A DNA stretch of 64,000 bases from Gemmatimonadota bacterium (GCA_009838645.1 VXRC01000048.1:1-64000), one strand, 5' to 3'; shown: positions 50,444 through 60,085, numbered from the stretch's first letter. Notes: generated by a model from the sequence alone, not told the origin. Made by a program: numbers and translations.

Positions 50444-51526
50444 ATGCATGAAACGGCCATAAGCCACGACGATCTCGGCGCGGTCGCCGGCGACTTCCAG
50501 GGCCGGCCGGCCGTGCTGCACTACGGGGACGCCGCCGCCGAATACCGCGCGGTCCGGACCGCCGCCGGCCTGAGCGACCTCTCCGGCCGCGGCAAGCTGC
50601 GCATGACCGGCGCGGACCGGCAGCGCTTCCTGCACCGCGTGGTGACCAACGACGTGGAGCAGCTCGGTGCCGGAGATGGCGTCTATGCGTGCATGCTGAC
50701 GCCCCAGGGGAAGATCATCTCGGATATGACGGTCCACGTCCGCGGTGAAGACCTGCTCATCGACGTGGAACCGGGGATGGCGGACGTGCTCCGGGATACG
50801 CTCGACCGGTACGCCCTCATGGACGACGTCGAGATCACGGACGTCACCGAGCGGTACGGATTAATCGGCGTGTCCGGCAGGCGGGCGGACGACTGCATCC
50901 ACGGCCTGGCCGACCCCCTGCCGCCGCTGACACCCGGCGGACACGCGGAGATCGAATGGAACGGCGTGCCCGCGACCGTTGCGCGGACGCATCGTACCGG
51001 CGAACGGGACTACGATATCTACGTCCCCGCCGATAGCGCGGACGAAATCTGGAAGGCGTTACTCGCCGGCGAGGGAGACGGCGTCCCCTGCATGCCCATC
51101 GGATACGAGACCCTGGAGGTCCTGCGCGTGGAAGCGGGCATCCCCCGCTGCACGGCGGAACTGGACGACCGGATCATACCCAACGAGGCGGTGAAGGACC
51201 GGGCAGTCAGTTTCACCAAGGGATGCTACATCGGGCAGGAACCCGTCGTGATGATGGAGCACCGGGGCCGTCCCAATCGCCTGCTGTCGGGAATGGTCGT
51301 CGAAGGAGAAACGCTGCCCGGGCGGAATGCCGTGATCCGGAAGGACGGGAAGGAAGCCGGGTGGATCACCACGGCGGTCCACGGACGGGCGGTCGACGGG
51401 ATCATCGCGCTGGGATTCGTCCGGCGGAGATCCATGGCGTCGGGCGGACCGTTTGAAGTCGAGGTGGACGGCGCCCCGGCCCGCGCCGAAATCGCGGACC
51501 TGCCTTTCTACGATCCCGATCCTTGA
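50444..51526 (+). CDS. YgfZ/GcvT-like folate-binding aminomethyltransferase-fold protein
   Basis: 360 residues. The YgfZ signature KGCYIGQEPV (about residue 261) and GCVT-type fold: LSGRGKLRMTGADRQRFLHRVVTNDVE, LTPQGKIISDM. The cysteine of KGC(Y)IGQE is present, as in YgfZ, which supports iron-sulfur enzymes with folate; true GcvT is less likely as no GcvH or GcvP is near. The start ATG (50444) has only a weak ribosome site. A TTG in the same frame (50375) is upstream and could be the real start. Confidence 0.88.
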   Translation: MHETAISHDDLGAVAGDFQGRPAVLHYGDAAAEYRAVRTAAGLSDLSGRGKLRMTGADRQRFLHRVVTNDVEQLGAGDGVYACMLTPQGKIISDMTVHVRGEDLLIDVEPGMADVLRDTLDRYALMDDVEITDVTERYGLIGVSGRRADDCIHGLADPLPPLTPGGHAEIEWNGVPATVARTHRTGERDYDIYVPADSADEIWKALLAGEGDGVPCMPIGYETLEVLRVEAGIPRCTAELDDRIIPNEAVKDRAVSFTKGCYIGQEPVVMMEHRGRPNRLLSGMVVEGETLPGRNAVIRKDGKEAGWITTAVHGRAVDGIIALGFVRRRSMASGGPFEVEVDGAPARAEIADLPFYDPDP

Positions 51527-51604
51527 GGCACGACCCCGGATATTGAGGCACGATCCCGGCCCTTAATTGCGGAAGGCGTTACACCGGAATCCCAGCCACA
51601 TCCC

Positions 51605-52612
51605 ATGTCGAACACCACCTTCTCCCTGCATTCCCCCCTGGACATGCACATCCACTTCCGCGAAGGCGCCATGCTGAGGCGCGTGGCGCCACTGAGCGCG
51701 GAGACCTTCTCCGGGGGCGTCATCATGCCCAACCTGGTGCCCCCCGTGGACAACCCCGACCGGCTGGACAGATACGAACGGGAAGTCAGGGAGGTCGTGG
51801 AACGCCACGCCTTCGAACCCTACATGACCCTGTTCATGCGGCCCTACACCGAAAGCGAACTGGCTTCGATGAAGGACCGAATCATCGGCGTCAAGCTGTA
51901 CCCGGAGGGCGTCACCACCCACAGCGAGGATGGAGTCGGCGAACTCCGCGACGTGGAGGATACCCTGGCCCTGATGCAGGACCTGGGTATCCGGCTGATG
52001 GTGCACGGCGAAACGACGGATTTCGTGATGGACCGGGAACGGGCGTTTCTACCCGTCTACGAAGACCTGGCCACGCGCTTTCCCCGGTTGCACATCGTCA
52101 TGGAACACATCACGACCCGGGAAGCCGCCGTACTGCTGGACCGTCACGAGAATCTGTCCGCCACCGTCACCCTGCAGCACCTGCTGATCACCCTGGACGA
52201 CGTGGCGGGCGGTCTGCTCAACCCCCATCTCTTCTGCAAGCCCATCGCCAAGCGGCCGGAAGACCGCGACGCGCTCCTCGCGCTGGCCCTCGATGCCCAC
52301 CCCGGGCTCGTCTTCGGCAGCGACTCCGCGCCCCACCCGGTCGACAAAAAGGAGTGCGCCGGCTGCGCCGCGGGGGTCTTCACCGCGCCCATCGCCCTGC
52401 AGATGCTCGTCGGACTCTTCGAAGAACACGGCGCGCTGGACCGGCTGCAGGCCTTCGTCTCGGACAACGCGAAGCGGATCTACGGTGTCGAGCCGCCGGT
52501 AAAAACCGTGGTGTTCGAGAAGGCCGGGGCGGTCATCCCAGAGCGGTACGGCGACGTCATCCCCATGTATCCTGGGCGGGAACTGGACTGGAATGTGGCG
52601 GAGGTACGATAG
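51605..52612 (+). CDS. pyrC: Dihydroorotase, PyrC type
   Basis: Third step of pyrimidine synthesis (carbamoyl-aspartate to dihydroorotate). Metal motif DMHIHFREG near residue 14; carboxylated lysine in IGVKLYPEG; histidines in LMVHGE and VMEHITT; aspartate in FGSDSAPHP; the motif [12 protein letters not shown] is the PyrC marker. 335 residues fits the homodimeric class II enzyme. Stands alone on the plus strand next to a divergent PHP gene. Confidence 0.95.
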   Translation: MSNTTFSLHSPLDMHIHFREGAMLRRVAPLSAETFSGGVIMPNLVPPVDNPDRLDRYEREVREVVERHAFEPYMTLFMRPYTESELASMKDRIIGVKLYPEGVTTHSEDGVGELRDVEDTLALMQDLGIRLMVHGETTDFVMDRERAFLPVYEDLATRFPRLHIVMEHITTREAAVLLDRHENLSATVTLQHLLITLDDVAGGLLNPHLFCKPIAKRPEDRDALLALALDAHPGLVFGSDSAPHPVDKKECAGCAAGVFTAPIALQMLVGLFEEHGALDRLQAFVSDNAKRIYGVEPPVKTVVFEKAGAVIPERYGDVIPMYPGRELDWNVAEVR

Positions 52613-52658
52613 AAGGACCGGGAAGTGTGAGCCTGGCCGCAGGCAGGATCGCCGCAGT

Positions 52659-53858
52659 CTACTCCACCCGGATGGCGTTCGATATGATCCAGAGCCTCTG
52701 ACGCTCGCCGCGCAACAGGGTGCCGCGCAACTGGTAGACCTCGGTGTGATAGACCCCCGGACCGGGGACCTCCACGAACAACTCATGACCTTCCGTCTCG
52801 ATCAGTGGCACCCCGTCTCTGTACAAACGTATGCGCACCGGTCCCGATGACGGCGCGTTCACGTGCAAACGGCCACCCTCCTGGTACGCGACACTGGCCC
52901 CCATGGACTTTGTCTCCGGCCCCATCGTAAGCTCGAAGGAAAAACCGGGAGCCGGTTCGTATCCTTCCAGCACCACGTAGCAGCTGCCGCGGTGGATCGC
53001 GTTCACCAGGATCTCCTCGTCGACCCCGGCGTCGCCGGTCAATTCCGTGCCGGTGATCACGTAAGTCCGGATCAGTCCGAACATGCGTTCATAGGTGGGG
53101 AAGGACAGGTGGCGATCTCCCCAGAGCTTAATGCGCTCGTGGGCATCCAGGCTGCCGATCACGGTCACCGGCTGACGCCGCACGCGATGCATCCAGAGGC
53201 GGATGGCCTCGTCGGGACGGTCGATGAGGCTGTTGAAGACCTCGTCGGGCATGAACGGCAGGAAAACTACGGCCCGCAACAGTTCCAGCACACTGTCGTC
53301 GCGCCATTCACTGTTCCCGTTGAGCACTTCCAGGCCGTCCATCTCTTCCAGGGTCCAGTCGGTCCAGGGCCGGCGGCCCGTGGGATGGGCCGCGATGGAC
53401 ACGCCGCCCGATTCGGAGATTTCCTCGACGAGCGCCGGGAGCCCCAGAGGGCCGTCCTGACTCACATCTCTGCCCACACCGAGGGAGAGCAGGTGGCCCG
53501 CGCTGGTGTTGACCTCTTCACCCACCAGCAGGAGCAGGCCGTCATGATACCCCTGGTGGCCGTCGAGCAGGGGTTGCATGGTGTCGTGATCGGTCAGAAC
53601 GAGGAAATCCGGTCCCGCGTTCTGCCCCGCCCGGACGATATCCGCGACCGAGCCTCCGCCGTCGGAGTAGGTGGAATGCATGTGAATGGCGCCGGAATAG
53701 CGCGCGCCGCCGCCTGGTCCGGTCGAGGCCGCGGTGCCGGCCGCTGGGTCCGGCGCAGGGCGGGGAGACTCGGACCGCATGAGCAGGTATCCATCGGCGA
53801 TCCAAAGCAGGAAGCCGGCCGCGACGAGGATTTTCAGCGATTTGCGTAAACTCAGCAT
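52659..53858 (-). CDS. Membrane-anchored PHP-domain phosphoesterase-like protein
   Basis: 399 residues. N-terminal membrane helix (residues 9-27) acts as signal anchor; then a PHP domain: AIHMHSTYSDGGGSVADIV (metal motif, about residue 58), LTDHDTMQPLLDGHQ, VGEEVN, SIAAHPTG, DGLEVLNGN, GSLDAHERI. Metal residues of PHP appear present. Predicted periplasmic metal-dependent phosphoesterase or hydrolase; substrate unknown. The C-terminal 90 residues form a beta-rich domain (VRIRLYRDGVPLIETEGH). It shares its general architecture with the CehA-like gene at the other end of the window. Confidence 0.87.
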   Translation of the reverse strand: MLSLRKSLKILVAAGFLLWIADGYLLMRSESPRPAPDPAAGTAASTGPGGGARYSGAIHMHSTYSDGGGSVADIVRAGQNAGPDFLVLTDHDTMQPLLDGHQGYHDGLLLLVGEEVNTSAGHLLSLGVGRDVSQDGPLGLPALVEEISESGGVSIAAHPTGRRPWTDWTLEEMDGLEVLNGNSEWRDDSVLELLRAVVFLPFMPDEVFNSLIDRPDEAIRLWMHRVRRQPVTVIGSLDAHERIKLWGDRHLSFPTYERMFGLIRTYVITGTELTGDAGVDEEILVNAIHRGSCYVVLEGYEPAPGFSFELTMGPETKSMGASVAYQEGGRLHVNAPSSGPVRIRLYRDGVPLIETEGHELFVEVPGPGVYHTEVYQLRGTLLRGERQRLWIISNAIRVE

Positions 53859-53943
53859 AACAACCCGTCCGGAGTTTCAAGGCCCGGTCGCCCGCAAAGA
53901 GAGGACCACCGCCTCAGATTCGCCCCAAGGTGGTCGCAACACA

Positions 53944-54318
53944 TCAGACGGCACTCCAGAACGCGTGCTCCAGGTGCGTTACCCCGGGAGGATTCTGCGA
54001 GAGGTCGATTCCGATGACGTCGTAACGGCATGGCGTCTCGTACCAGTTCCTTTCCTGCAGGAATCGGCGGGCGGTCCGCGCGATATGTCGCTGTTTCCTC
54101 CCGTCCACCCAGGAATGAGGATCGCCGAACCGGTGTCCGGTTCCGGCCTTGACCTCCACGAAGACGAGTTCGTCGCCGTCCCGGGTGATGAGGTCGATTT
54201 CGCACCGGGAGACGGGGTCCCGGTAATTCCTGGCCAGCACGGCGTGGCCCTTCCGGCGCAGGAATGTCTCCGCGATGGACTCGCCGTGTGAGCCCAGGAC
54301 TTGCTTCGATGCGGTCAT
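53944..54318 (-). CDS. yraN: UPF0102/YraN family protein (nuclease-fold)
   Basis: 124-residue endonuclease-like fold protein often found beside rnhB. Signature GESIAETFLRRKGHAVLARNYRDP, CEIDLITRDGDELVFVEVKAG (D-x-E-x-K active-site pattern). Its activity is not established. It follows rnhB with 126 bp between, including 11-bp repeats. Confidence 0.92.
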   Translation of the reverse strand: MTASKQVLGSHGESIAETFLRRKGHAVLARNYRDPVSRCEIDLITRDGDELVFVEVKAGTGHRFGDPHSWVDGRKQRHIARTARRFLQERNWYETPCRYDVIGIDLSQNPPGVTHLEHAFWSAV

Positions 54319-54354
54319 AATGCCTTCGGAATGAATGCCTGGGATGAATGCCCT

Positions 54355-54409
54355 GGATCTACGCGGGATCTACACGGGATCTACGCGGGATCTACGCGGA
54401 AGCTATGCG
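54355..54409. repeat. Five 11-bp tandem repeats between rnhB and yraN
   Basis: ggatctacgcg units at 54355, 54366 (one change), 54377, 54388, and a degenerate copy at 54399-54409. The 11-bp period is about one DNA helix turn. Confidence 0.93.
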
Positions 54410-54444
54410 GGATGACCTGCCGTACATATGAAGCGGGCCGGTGG

Positions 54445-55089
54445 TCAGACGGAGGTGAAATCGAATCTCTTCCGCAGGAAGGAGCGGCGATGCACGGCCG
54501 ACGGACCATGGTCCTCGAGCGCGGCCAGGTGCGCCGCCGTGCCGTAACCCTTGTGACGGGCGAAGCCGTATTCGGGAAAGTCCGGGTCGCACGCGATCAT
54601 GATCCGGTCCCGCGTAACCTTCGCGATGACGGACGCGGCCGCGATGCAGAGGCTGCGTGCATCGCCTCCCACCACTGTAGTCTGGGGGCCCTGCCAGTCG
54701 ATGGGGTCTATCCCGTCGACGAGCAGATGGCCAGGAGGCGGCGAGAGGGCCTCCACGGCTGCTTTCATGGCGAGTAGATTCGCCCGGCGGATGTTCACGG
54801 TGTCGATCGCGGCCGGGTCGGACCGGCCGACGCCGATGGCCGTGGCAATGGCCGTGATCCTTTCGTAGAGGACATCCCTCCTGGCGGGCGTAAGGCGTTT
54901 CGAATCGTCCAGGCCCGGAATCACGGCATCATCCGGCAACATCACGGCGGCCGCGATCACGGGGCCGGCCAGCGCGCCCCGTCCGGCTTCGTCGACACCG
55001 GCCGCGGACCGCGCGTCATGACCGAGGAGGGACCGTTCAAAGCGGGCCATGGCCCGGAGTCTCTCCCGCTCCGCGTCGCCCTTGTCCAT
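54445..55089 (-). CDS. rnhB: Ribonuclease HII
   Basis: Cuts RNA in RNA-DNA hybrids. Active site DEAGRGALAGP (about residue 32) and catalytic acidic LVDGIDPI, with KVTRDRIM following; 214 residues. Two bases separate it from rplS, so they are read together. Location inside the ribosomal/tRNA-modification run is a common bacterial order. Confidence 0.96.
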   Translation of the reverse strand: MDKGDAERERLRAMARFERSLLGHDARSAAGVDEAGRGALAGPVIAAAVMLPDDAVIPGLDDSKRLTPARRDVLYERITAIATAIGVGRSDPAAIDTVNIRRANLLAMKAAVEALSPPPGHLLVDGIDPIDWQGPQTTVVGGDARSLCIAAASVIAKVTRDRIMIACDPDFPEYGFARHKGYGTAAHLAALEDHGPSAVHRRSFLRKRFDFTSV

Positions 55090-55091
55090 GC

Positions 55092-55436
55092 TCAGTTGCG
55101 CCGCTCGGCGATCCGGGCGGCTTTGCCCTTGAGCTTCCTCAGGTAGTAGATTCGTGATTGCCGTACCTTGCCCTTGCGCAACACCTGGATTTTACCAACC
55201 GACGGCGAATGCAGGGGGAAGATGCGCTCGACGCCGATCCCCTGCGAGATCTTGCGGACCGTGACGGTCTCGCCGATGCCGTGGCCGGACCGCTGGATAA
55301 CAACGCCCTGGAAGAGCTGTACGCGTTCCTTGTCGCCTTCGCGGACCTTGACCTCCATCCGTATGGTGTCTCCGGCACGGAACTCCGGCAGGTCGGTCCT
55401 CAACTGGTCCTGGGTGATCGTGTCTAGTGCGTTCAT
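55092..55436 (-). CDS. rplS: Ribosomal protein L19
   Basis: 114-residue large-subunit protein L19. Start [19 protein letters not shown] is the expected N-terminus, at 55436 after GGACGGAAG; the longer frame to 55649 is not real. Motifs [21 protein letters not shown] and [16 protein letters not shown] are present. Downstream of trmD in the usual order. Confidence 0.96.
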   Translation of the reverse strand: MNALDTITQDQLRTDLPEFRAGDTIRMEVKVREGDKERVQLFQGVVIQRSGHGIGETVTVRKISQGIGVERIFPLHSPSVGKIQVLRKGKVRQSRIYYLRKLKGKAARIAERRN

Positions 55437-55474
55437 GTTTGAAACTTCCGTCCTTTCGAACGACCACGGGTGTG

Positions 55475-56275
55475 CTACCCGTTTTCGTTCCGTTGAAGGG
55501 TTCTCAGATAGGTCAGATCCTCTCCGGTCAATTCCACGGTTTCCAGCAACTCGGGACGGTGCTGGTACGTCTTCTTCAGGGCGTCCTGCCTTTCCCATCG
55601 TTCGATGCGTCCATGGTGCCCGGAAAGCAGCACCTCGGGCACGCGCCACTCCTGGTAGTTCTCCGGCCGCGTGTACACGGCGTTGCCCAGCAGTCCTTCG
55701 TAGTGCGAATCCGTGACCGCGGAAGCCATTTCGCCCAGGACCCCCGGCAGGAGACGGATCACGGCGTCCGCGATCATCATGGCCGGTATCTCGCCGCCGG
55801 TGACGACGAAATCGCCCACAGAGTACTCCTCGGCGCCCAGGCCCGTGGCCACCCGTTCGTCGACGCCCTTGTAATGCCCGCAGATGAGGACCAGCTGGTC
55901 CAGTTCCGCGAAGGACCTGGCCGTATCCTGCACGAAGGGCCTGCCCCCGGCCGACAACAGCACGGTACGGGAGCGGTCAGTCCGGGACGACGTGTCAACC
56001 TGGTCAGCCTGGTCAGCCCGGGACGCCCGGGACGACGCGTCAACCTGTCGCCGGAGATGTCTTACGCCCCTGAATACGGGCTCCGCCTTGAGCACCATGC
56101 CGGGACTTCCGCCGTAGGCATAGTCATCGACGGTCTTGTGGCGGTCCGTCGTAAACGCCCGCAGGTCGTGGACGAAGACGTCCACCAGGTCCCGCCGGCA
56201 CGCCCGGCCCACTATACTCTCCCCGAAGGGTCCCGCGAATACACCCGGGAAAGCCGTAAGAATGTCGATACGCAT
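55475..56275 (-). CDS. trmD: tRNA (guanine37-N1)-methyltransferase TrmD, with repeat-coded insertion
   Basis: Makes m1G37 in tRNAs. SPOUT family marks: [59 protein letters not shown] and [15 protein letters not shown]. 266 residues. After the strand ending at RHLRRQVD there is a non-family stretch of about 25 residues ([13 protein letters not shown]) before [11 protein letters not shown]; it is coded by direct repeats at 55983-56047. It lies on the surface loop region in TrmD structures, so activity is probably kept. Confidence 0.94.
   Translation of the reverse strand: MRIDILTAFPGVFAGPFGESIVGRACRRDLVDVFVHDLRAFTTDRHKTVDDYAYGGSPGMVLKAEPVFRGVRHLRRQVDASSRASRADQADQVDTSSRTDRSRTVLLSAGGRPFVQDTARSFAELDQLVLICGHYKGVDERVATGLGAEEYSVGDFVVTGGEIPAMMIADAVIRLLPGVLGEMASAVTDSHYEGLLGNAVYTRPENYQEWRVPEVLLSGHHGRIERWERQDALKKTYQHRPELLETVELTGEDLTYLRTLQRNENG
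55983..56047 (-). repeat. 20-bp direct repeats flanking 9-bp repeats in trmD
   Basis: cgggacgacgtgtcaacctg (55983-56002) and its copy at 56028-56047 differ in one base; two units of tggtcagcc lie between them (56001-56018). Confidence 0.9.
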
Positions 56276-56286
56276 GGTCTGTTCCG

Positions 56287-56799
56287 CTACGAGATCAACC
56301 CCGGGATCTTCCGAATGACCACCCTGTCTTCGCCGGGATCGAGTTCCACCACGATCTCCCGGACCGCCGGGATCATCGCTTCCCCGTTTGGCGTGTCCAC
56401 CACAAACACGTCGTTCGCGGGCATGGACATCACCTCGCGAAGGATTCCGATCTCTTCGCCCTCGTCGGAAACGACTGCGCAGCCTTCGAGTTCGAAGACA
56501 TAGTACGCGTCACGGGGCAACGGGGCGACGGCTTCTTCGGGCACCTGGATGTACGCGCCGCGGAGCCGTTCCGCGTGCTCCGTCGTATCGATCCCGCGGA
56601 ATTTCATCCGCCAGCCGTTCCCGTCGCGGCTGCAGCGTTCGATCTCCAGCGACTCCCGCCGGCCGTCCTGCAGTTCCACGCCGATCCGGTCCAGGTCCGC
56701 GAACCGGTCTGGAGCGTCCGACAAACCTTCCACGCGGACGTAGCCCTTGAGGCCGTGGGGTTTGCGGATGAATCCGATATTGATCCGGTCTTCGCTCAA
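56287..56799 (-). CDS. rimM: Ribosome maturation factor RimM
   Basis: 16S rRNA processing protein, 170 residues. INIGFIRKPHGLKGYVRVE at the start, GIDTTEHAERLRGAYIQV in the first domain and MIPAVREIVVELDPGEDRVVI at the end are RimM signatures. It lies between rpsP and trmD in the conserved order. Confidence 0.95.
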   Translation of the reverse strand: MSEDRINIGFIRKPHGLKGYVRVEGLSDAPDRFADLDRIGVELQDGRRESLEIERCSRDGNGWRMKFRGIDTTEHAERLRGAYIQVPEEAVAPLPRDAYYVFELEGCAVVSDEGEEIGILREVMSMPANDVFVVDTPNGEAMIPAVREIVVELDPGEDRVVIRKIPGLIS

Positions 56800-56811
56800 T
56801 TACACCCCGCC

Positions 56812-56881
56812 CTGGCGTACCGGCGGCCGATCCGCTTCGACGCTCTCGGTCGCACTGGCGTACCGGCGGCCGATCCGCTTC
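56812..56881. repeat. Two identical 27-bp repeats between rpsP and rimM
   Basis: The 27-bp unit starting ctggcgtaccgg is at 56812-56838 and 56855-56881, spacing 43. The second begins three bases after the rpsP stop codon. Confidence 0.95.
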
Positions 56882-56884
56882 AGG

Positions 56885-57169
56885 TCACTCGGCCGTTTCG
56901 GCCGTCTCCTCGTTGTCGCCGCGCCACTTCTGAATCGCGCCGCTCTTCACCAGGAGAGACCGCACCGTTTCGCTCGGCCTGGCGCCGCGGTTGAGCCAGT
57001 CGACGGCCTTGTCCACGTCCATCTCCAGCTGTTCCGGCGAAATGGGGTTGTAGTAACCCAGGCTCTCGATGTACTTACCACCCAGGCGGGTCCGGTTGTC
57101 CGTAACGACGATCCGGTAAAAGGGTCTCTTCTTGGCTCCCGTGCGGCGAAGCCGTATGGCCACTGCCAT
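56885..57169 (-). CDS. rpsP: Ribosomal protein S16
   Basis: 94-residue small-subunit protein. MAVAIRLRRTGAKKRPFYRIVV at the start is the S16 signature (shown here split: AVAIRLRRTGAKKRPFYR), then IESLGYYNP. It follows ffh (15-bp gap) and precedes rimM. Confidence 0.96.
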   Translation of the reverse strand: MAVAIRLRRTGAKKRPFYRIVVTDNRTRLGGKYIESLGYYNPISPEQLEMDVDKAVDWLNRGARPSETVRSLLVKSGAIQKWRGDNEETAETAE

Positions 57170-57184
57170 GTTCCGCTCCTTAGG

Positions 57185-58519
57185 CTACCTGAAAGGCAGC
57201 ATACTCTGGCCGAGCCGCTCGAGGGCGCCCGGCCGGTTCAACTGCTTCATCATCTTCTGCATCATGTTGTACTGTTTCAGTAACTGGTTCACCTCCTGTA
57301 CGCTCGTGCCGCTTCCCCGCGCAATCCGGCGGCGCCTGCTGCCGTTGATGACCACGGGGCGCGCCCTTTCGTGTTTGGTCATGGAACTCAGAATGGCGTC
57401 CATGCGAACGAGCGCTTTCTCATCCATGTCCATATCCTTCATCGCCTTCTTGTTCAAACCCGGCATCATCTCGACCAGTTCCTGCATGGAACCCATTTTG
57501 CCCAGTTGCTGGAGCTGCGACCGGAAATCCTCGAGGTCGAAGGTCTGCTTGCGCAGTTTCGTTTCGAGCTTGCGCGCTTCCTCCACGTCGATGGCGGCCT
57601 GCGCGCGCTCGACCAGGGAGACCACGTCGCCCATCCCCAGGATCCGGGACGCCATCCGTTCGGGGTGGAACACCTCCAGGGCGTCCAGTTTCTCGCCGAC
57701 GCCCACGAACTTGATGGGCTTCCGGGTGATCTGCCGTATGGACAGCGCCGCGCCGCCGCGGGCGTCCCCGTCCATCTTCGTCAGGATACAGCCGTCGATG
57801 TCGAGGTCCTGGTCGAAGGCCTCGGCCACGTTGACCGCGTCCTGTCCCGTCATCCCGTCCACCACGAGCAGGATTTCGTGGGGATGAATCGCCTCGCGGA
57901 TCCCGCGGAGTTCTTCCATCATCTCTTCATCGACGTGCAGGCGACCTGCGGTATCCAGGATGACGACGTCGCGGTCCTCCCGGCCTGCGCGGTCCACGGC
58001 GACCCTGCAGATGGCCAGGGGAGACCGGCCGTCCCCGAGGGCCACGACCGGCACGTCCAGCTGTTCGCCGAGCACCTGCAACTGCTTCACCGCCGCGGGA
58101 CGGTAGACGTCGGCCGCGGCCAGTATGGGCTTGTGGCCCGCACCGATGAAGTGGTGGGCCAGCTTCCCCGTGGCCGTCGTCTTGCCGGACCCCTGCAGGC
58201 CGGCCAGCATGACGATGGTCGGGGGCGATTCCGCGACGGCGACCTCGACGGCTTCCTCGCCCATCAGGGTGATCAGTTCCTGGTGGACGATCCCCACCAT
58301 CTGCTGCCCCGGGGAGAGGTTCCTGAGCACGCCCTGCCCAAGGGCCTTTACCTTGACCGAGTCGATGAAGGTCCGGGCCACCTTGAAATTCACATCGGCT
58401 TCCAGCAGGGCGCGGCGCACCTGCCGCAGGCTGTCGTCGATGTTCTTTTCCGTCAGCTTTCCCTGGCCGCGGAGACTTCGGACGATGCCTTCCATGCGGC
58501 CGGTCAGTTCTTCAAACAA
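57185..58519 (-). CDS. ffh: Signal recognition particle protein Ffh
   Basis: SRP54 GTPase, targets membrane proteins. N domain 1-90; G domain with GLQGSGKTTATGKLA (about residue 107), DTAGR (about residue 190) and TKMDGDARGG; M domain from about residue 300, methionine-rich (MMPGLNKKAMKDMDMDEKALVRM, in part). 444 residues. The 4.5S RNA gene was looked for in the gaps and not seen. Confidence 0.96.
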   Translation of the reverse strand: MFEELTGRMEGIVRSLRGQGKLTEKNIDDSLRQVRRALLEADVNFKVARTFIDSVKVKALGQGVLRNLSPGQQMVGIVHQELITLMGEEAVEVAVAESPPTIVMLAGLQGSGKTTATGKLAHHFIGAGHKPILAAADVYRPAAVKQLQVLGEQLDVPVVALGDGRSPLAICRVAVDRAGREDRDVVILDTAGRLHVDEEMMEELRGIREAIHPHEILLVVDGMTGQDAVNVAEAFDQDLDIDGCILTKMDGDARGGAALSIRQITRKPIKFVGVGEKLDALEVFHPERMASRILGMGDVVSLVERAQAAIDVEEARKLETKLRKQTFDLEDFRSQLQQLGKMGSMQELVEMMPGLNKKAMKDMDMDEKALVRMDAILSSMTKHERARPVVINGSRRRRIARGSGTSVQEVNQLLKQYNMMQKMMKQLNRPGALERLGQSMLPFR

Positions 58520-58572
58520 GATGCGCTCCAGTGCGGTCTGCCGGTTACTCCGAGGCTGGCCGCGCCATACGG

Positions 58573-59976
58573 TCAGCCGGTATTTCTCAGCCGCGCCGCG
58601 AAACTCCCGTCCACGCCGTGTACCGGCGGAAGCGTGGCGATCCGGCCCGCGCCGTCCATAACCCCGGCCAGTTCCGCCGGCCAGCCGCCTGGGCTATCCG
58701 GCCGAAAACCAGGATGCCTTTCGCGGAACGCGGCCACGACGTCGTCGTTCTCTTCAGGCTCGATGGTGCACGTGCTGTACACCAGGACGCCGCCCGGTTT
58801 TACTATGCCGGCGCCATTCTCCAGCAACGCCAGTTGCTCGCCGCGGAGCCTGCCGATGTCCTCCGCCGTTCTCCGCCACCGCAGGTCCGGCCGGCGCGCG
58901 ATGGTGCCGAGACCAGAACAGGGCGCATCCACAAGGACCCGGTCGGCCTTGAAATCCAGGCCGGGCGACCGGCCGTCCATGACGACAAGACGCACCTGCC
59001 CCAACCCCATTCGCCGCCGGTGTTCTTCCACGCGGCGTAGTCGATACGGTGACGAATCGCAGGCGATCACCCGTCCGCCCGCGCCCACAATTTGCGCAAT
59101 ATATGTTGTTTTTCCGCCCGGAGCGCAACATAAATCGACAACGGTCTCGCCCGCCCGCGGGCCGAGAAGTCTCACCGCGAGGCCCGCACTTTCGTCCTGT
59201 ACCTGGAAGAGGCCCGCCTCGTGGGAGGCCAGCGTGTGCAGGTCGCCCGCGTGCCGGATAATCAGGAAATCATCGAGCCACCGCCCCGGTTCGACCCGAA
59301 TGCCTTTCGGCGCCAGCGCAGCGGCGAGGTCTTGCGGCGTGGACCTCGACGTGTTGACCCGGACGGACAGGGGCGGCGGCCGGTTCCCGGCCTCCATGAG
59401 GGCGGCGGCGGATTCCACGCCAAACCGCTCGATCCACCGCTTCGCCAGCCAATCGGGATAGGAATGGGTGACGCCGAGATCCGCGACGGGGTCTCCCCCG
59501 CGCGCCGGCCGCGACAGCCGTTCCCGCTGCCGGATGGCCGTCCTCAGGACCGCGTTGGTCAGGCGGACGGTGCCCTCGTGCCCGTACCGCTTGGCGAGTT
59601 GCACGGATTCATGGGTGGCGGCGGCGGCGGGGACCTGGTCCATCATCATCAACTGGTACAGGCCCATGTGGAGGATCAGGCGGATCCACGGCGTCAGCGA
59701 CTCCGGTTTTCCGCGCAACAGCCGGCCGAGCATCCAGTCCAGGCGGCGTCGCCAGCGGATGGTGCCGTACACCAGTTCGGTCGCGAAGGCCCGGTCCCGG
59801 ACCGGGTAGCCGTGTCGCCGGAAAAGGGCATTGAGGGCGTCCCGCGGCGGCACGTCCCGCGTTTCCGCGCGATGCAGCGCCTTCAACGCGATCTCGCGCA
59901 CCGGAGGGGCGTTTCCGTGCGACGGGGGCGCGTTCTCTCCGGCATCGGCCGGGGTGTCGTGGTGAGATCGAACCAT
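58573..59976 (-). CDS. rsmB: 16S rRNA (cytosine967-C5)-methyltransferase RsmB
   Basis: 467 residues. N-terminal NusB-like domain (ALKALHRAETRDVPPRDALNAL, ATELVYGTIRWRRRLDWML) and SAM-methyltransferase domain: VVDLCCAPGGKTTYIA, DAPCSGLGTIARRPDLRW (catalytic Cys) and VYSTCTIEPEEN (second catalytic Cys). ATG at 59976 with a weak site. Downstream of fmt in the usual fmt-rsmB order. Confidence 0.94.
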   Translation of the reverse strand: MVRSHHDTPADAGENAPPSHGNAPPVREIALKALHRAETRDVPPRDALNALFRRHGYPVRDRAFATELVYGTIRWRRRLDWMLGRLLRGKPESLTPWIRLILHMGLYQLMMMDQVPAAAATHESVQLAKRYGHEGTVRLTNAVLRTAIRQRERLSRPARGGDPVADLGVTHSYPDWLAKRWIERFGVESAAALMEAGNRPPPLSVRVNTSRSTPQDLAAALAPKGIRVEPGRWLDDFLIIRHAGDLHTLASHEAGLFQVQDESAGLAVRLLGPRAGETVVDLCCAPGGKTTYIAQIVGAGGRVIACDSSPYRLRRVEEHRRRMGLGQVRLVVMDGRSPGLDFKADRVLVDAPCSGLGTIARRPDLRWRRTAEDIGRLRGEQLALLENGAGIVKPGGVLVYSTCTIEPEENDDVVAAFRERHPGFRPDSPGGWPAELAGVMDGAGRIATLPPVHGVDGSFAARLRNTG

Positions 59977-59992
59977 GGTCGGGGTTCCGTGC

Positions 59993-60085
59993 TCAGGACG
60001 GTGCTTTTCGGCCGTGCTCGAACGCGGACGGCGGGCGTCAGGACGGTGCTGTCCGGCCGTGCGCGACCGTGGACGGCGGGCGTCA
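59993..60085. repeat. 45-bp tandem repeat between fmt and rsmB, copying the fmt stop codon
   Basis: Units at 59993-60037 and 60038-60082; the next unit's first bases (60083-60085) are the fmt stop codon. On the minus strand GTCCTGA thus occurs three times at 45-bp spacing. Confidence 0.95.
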
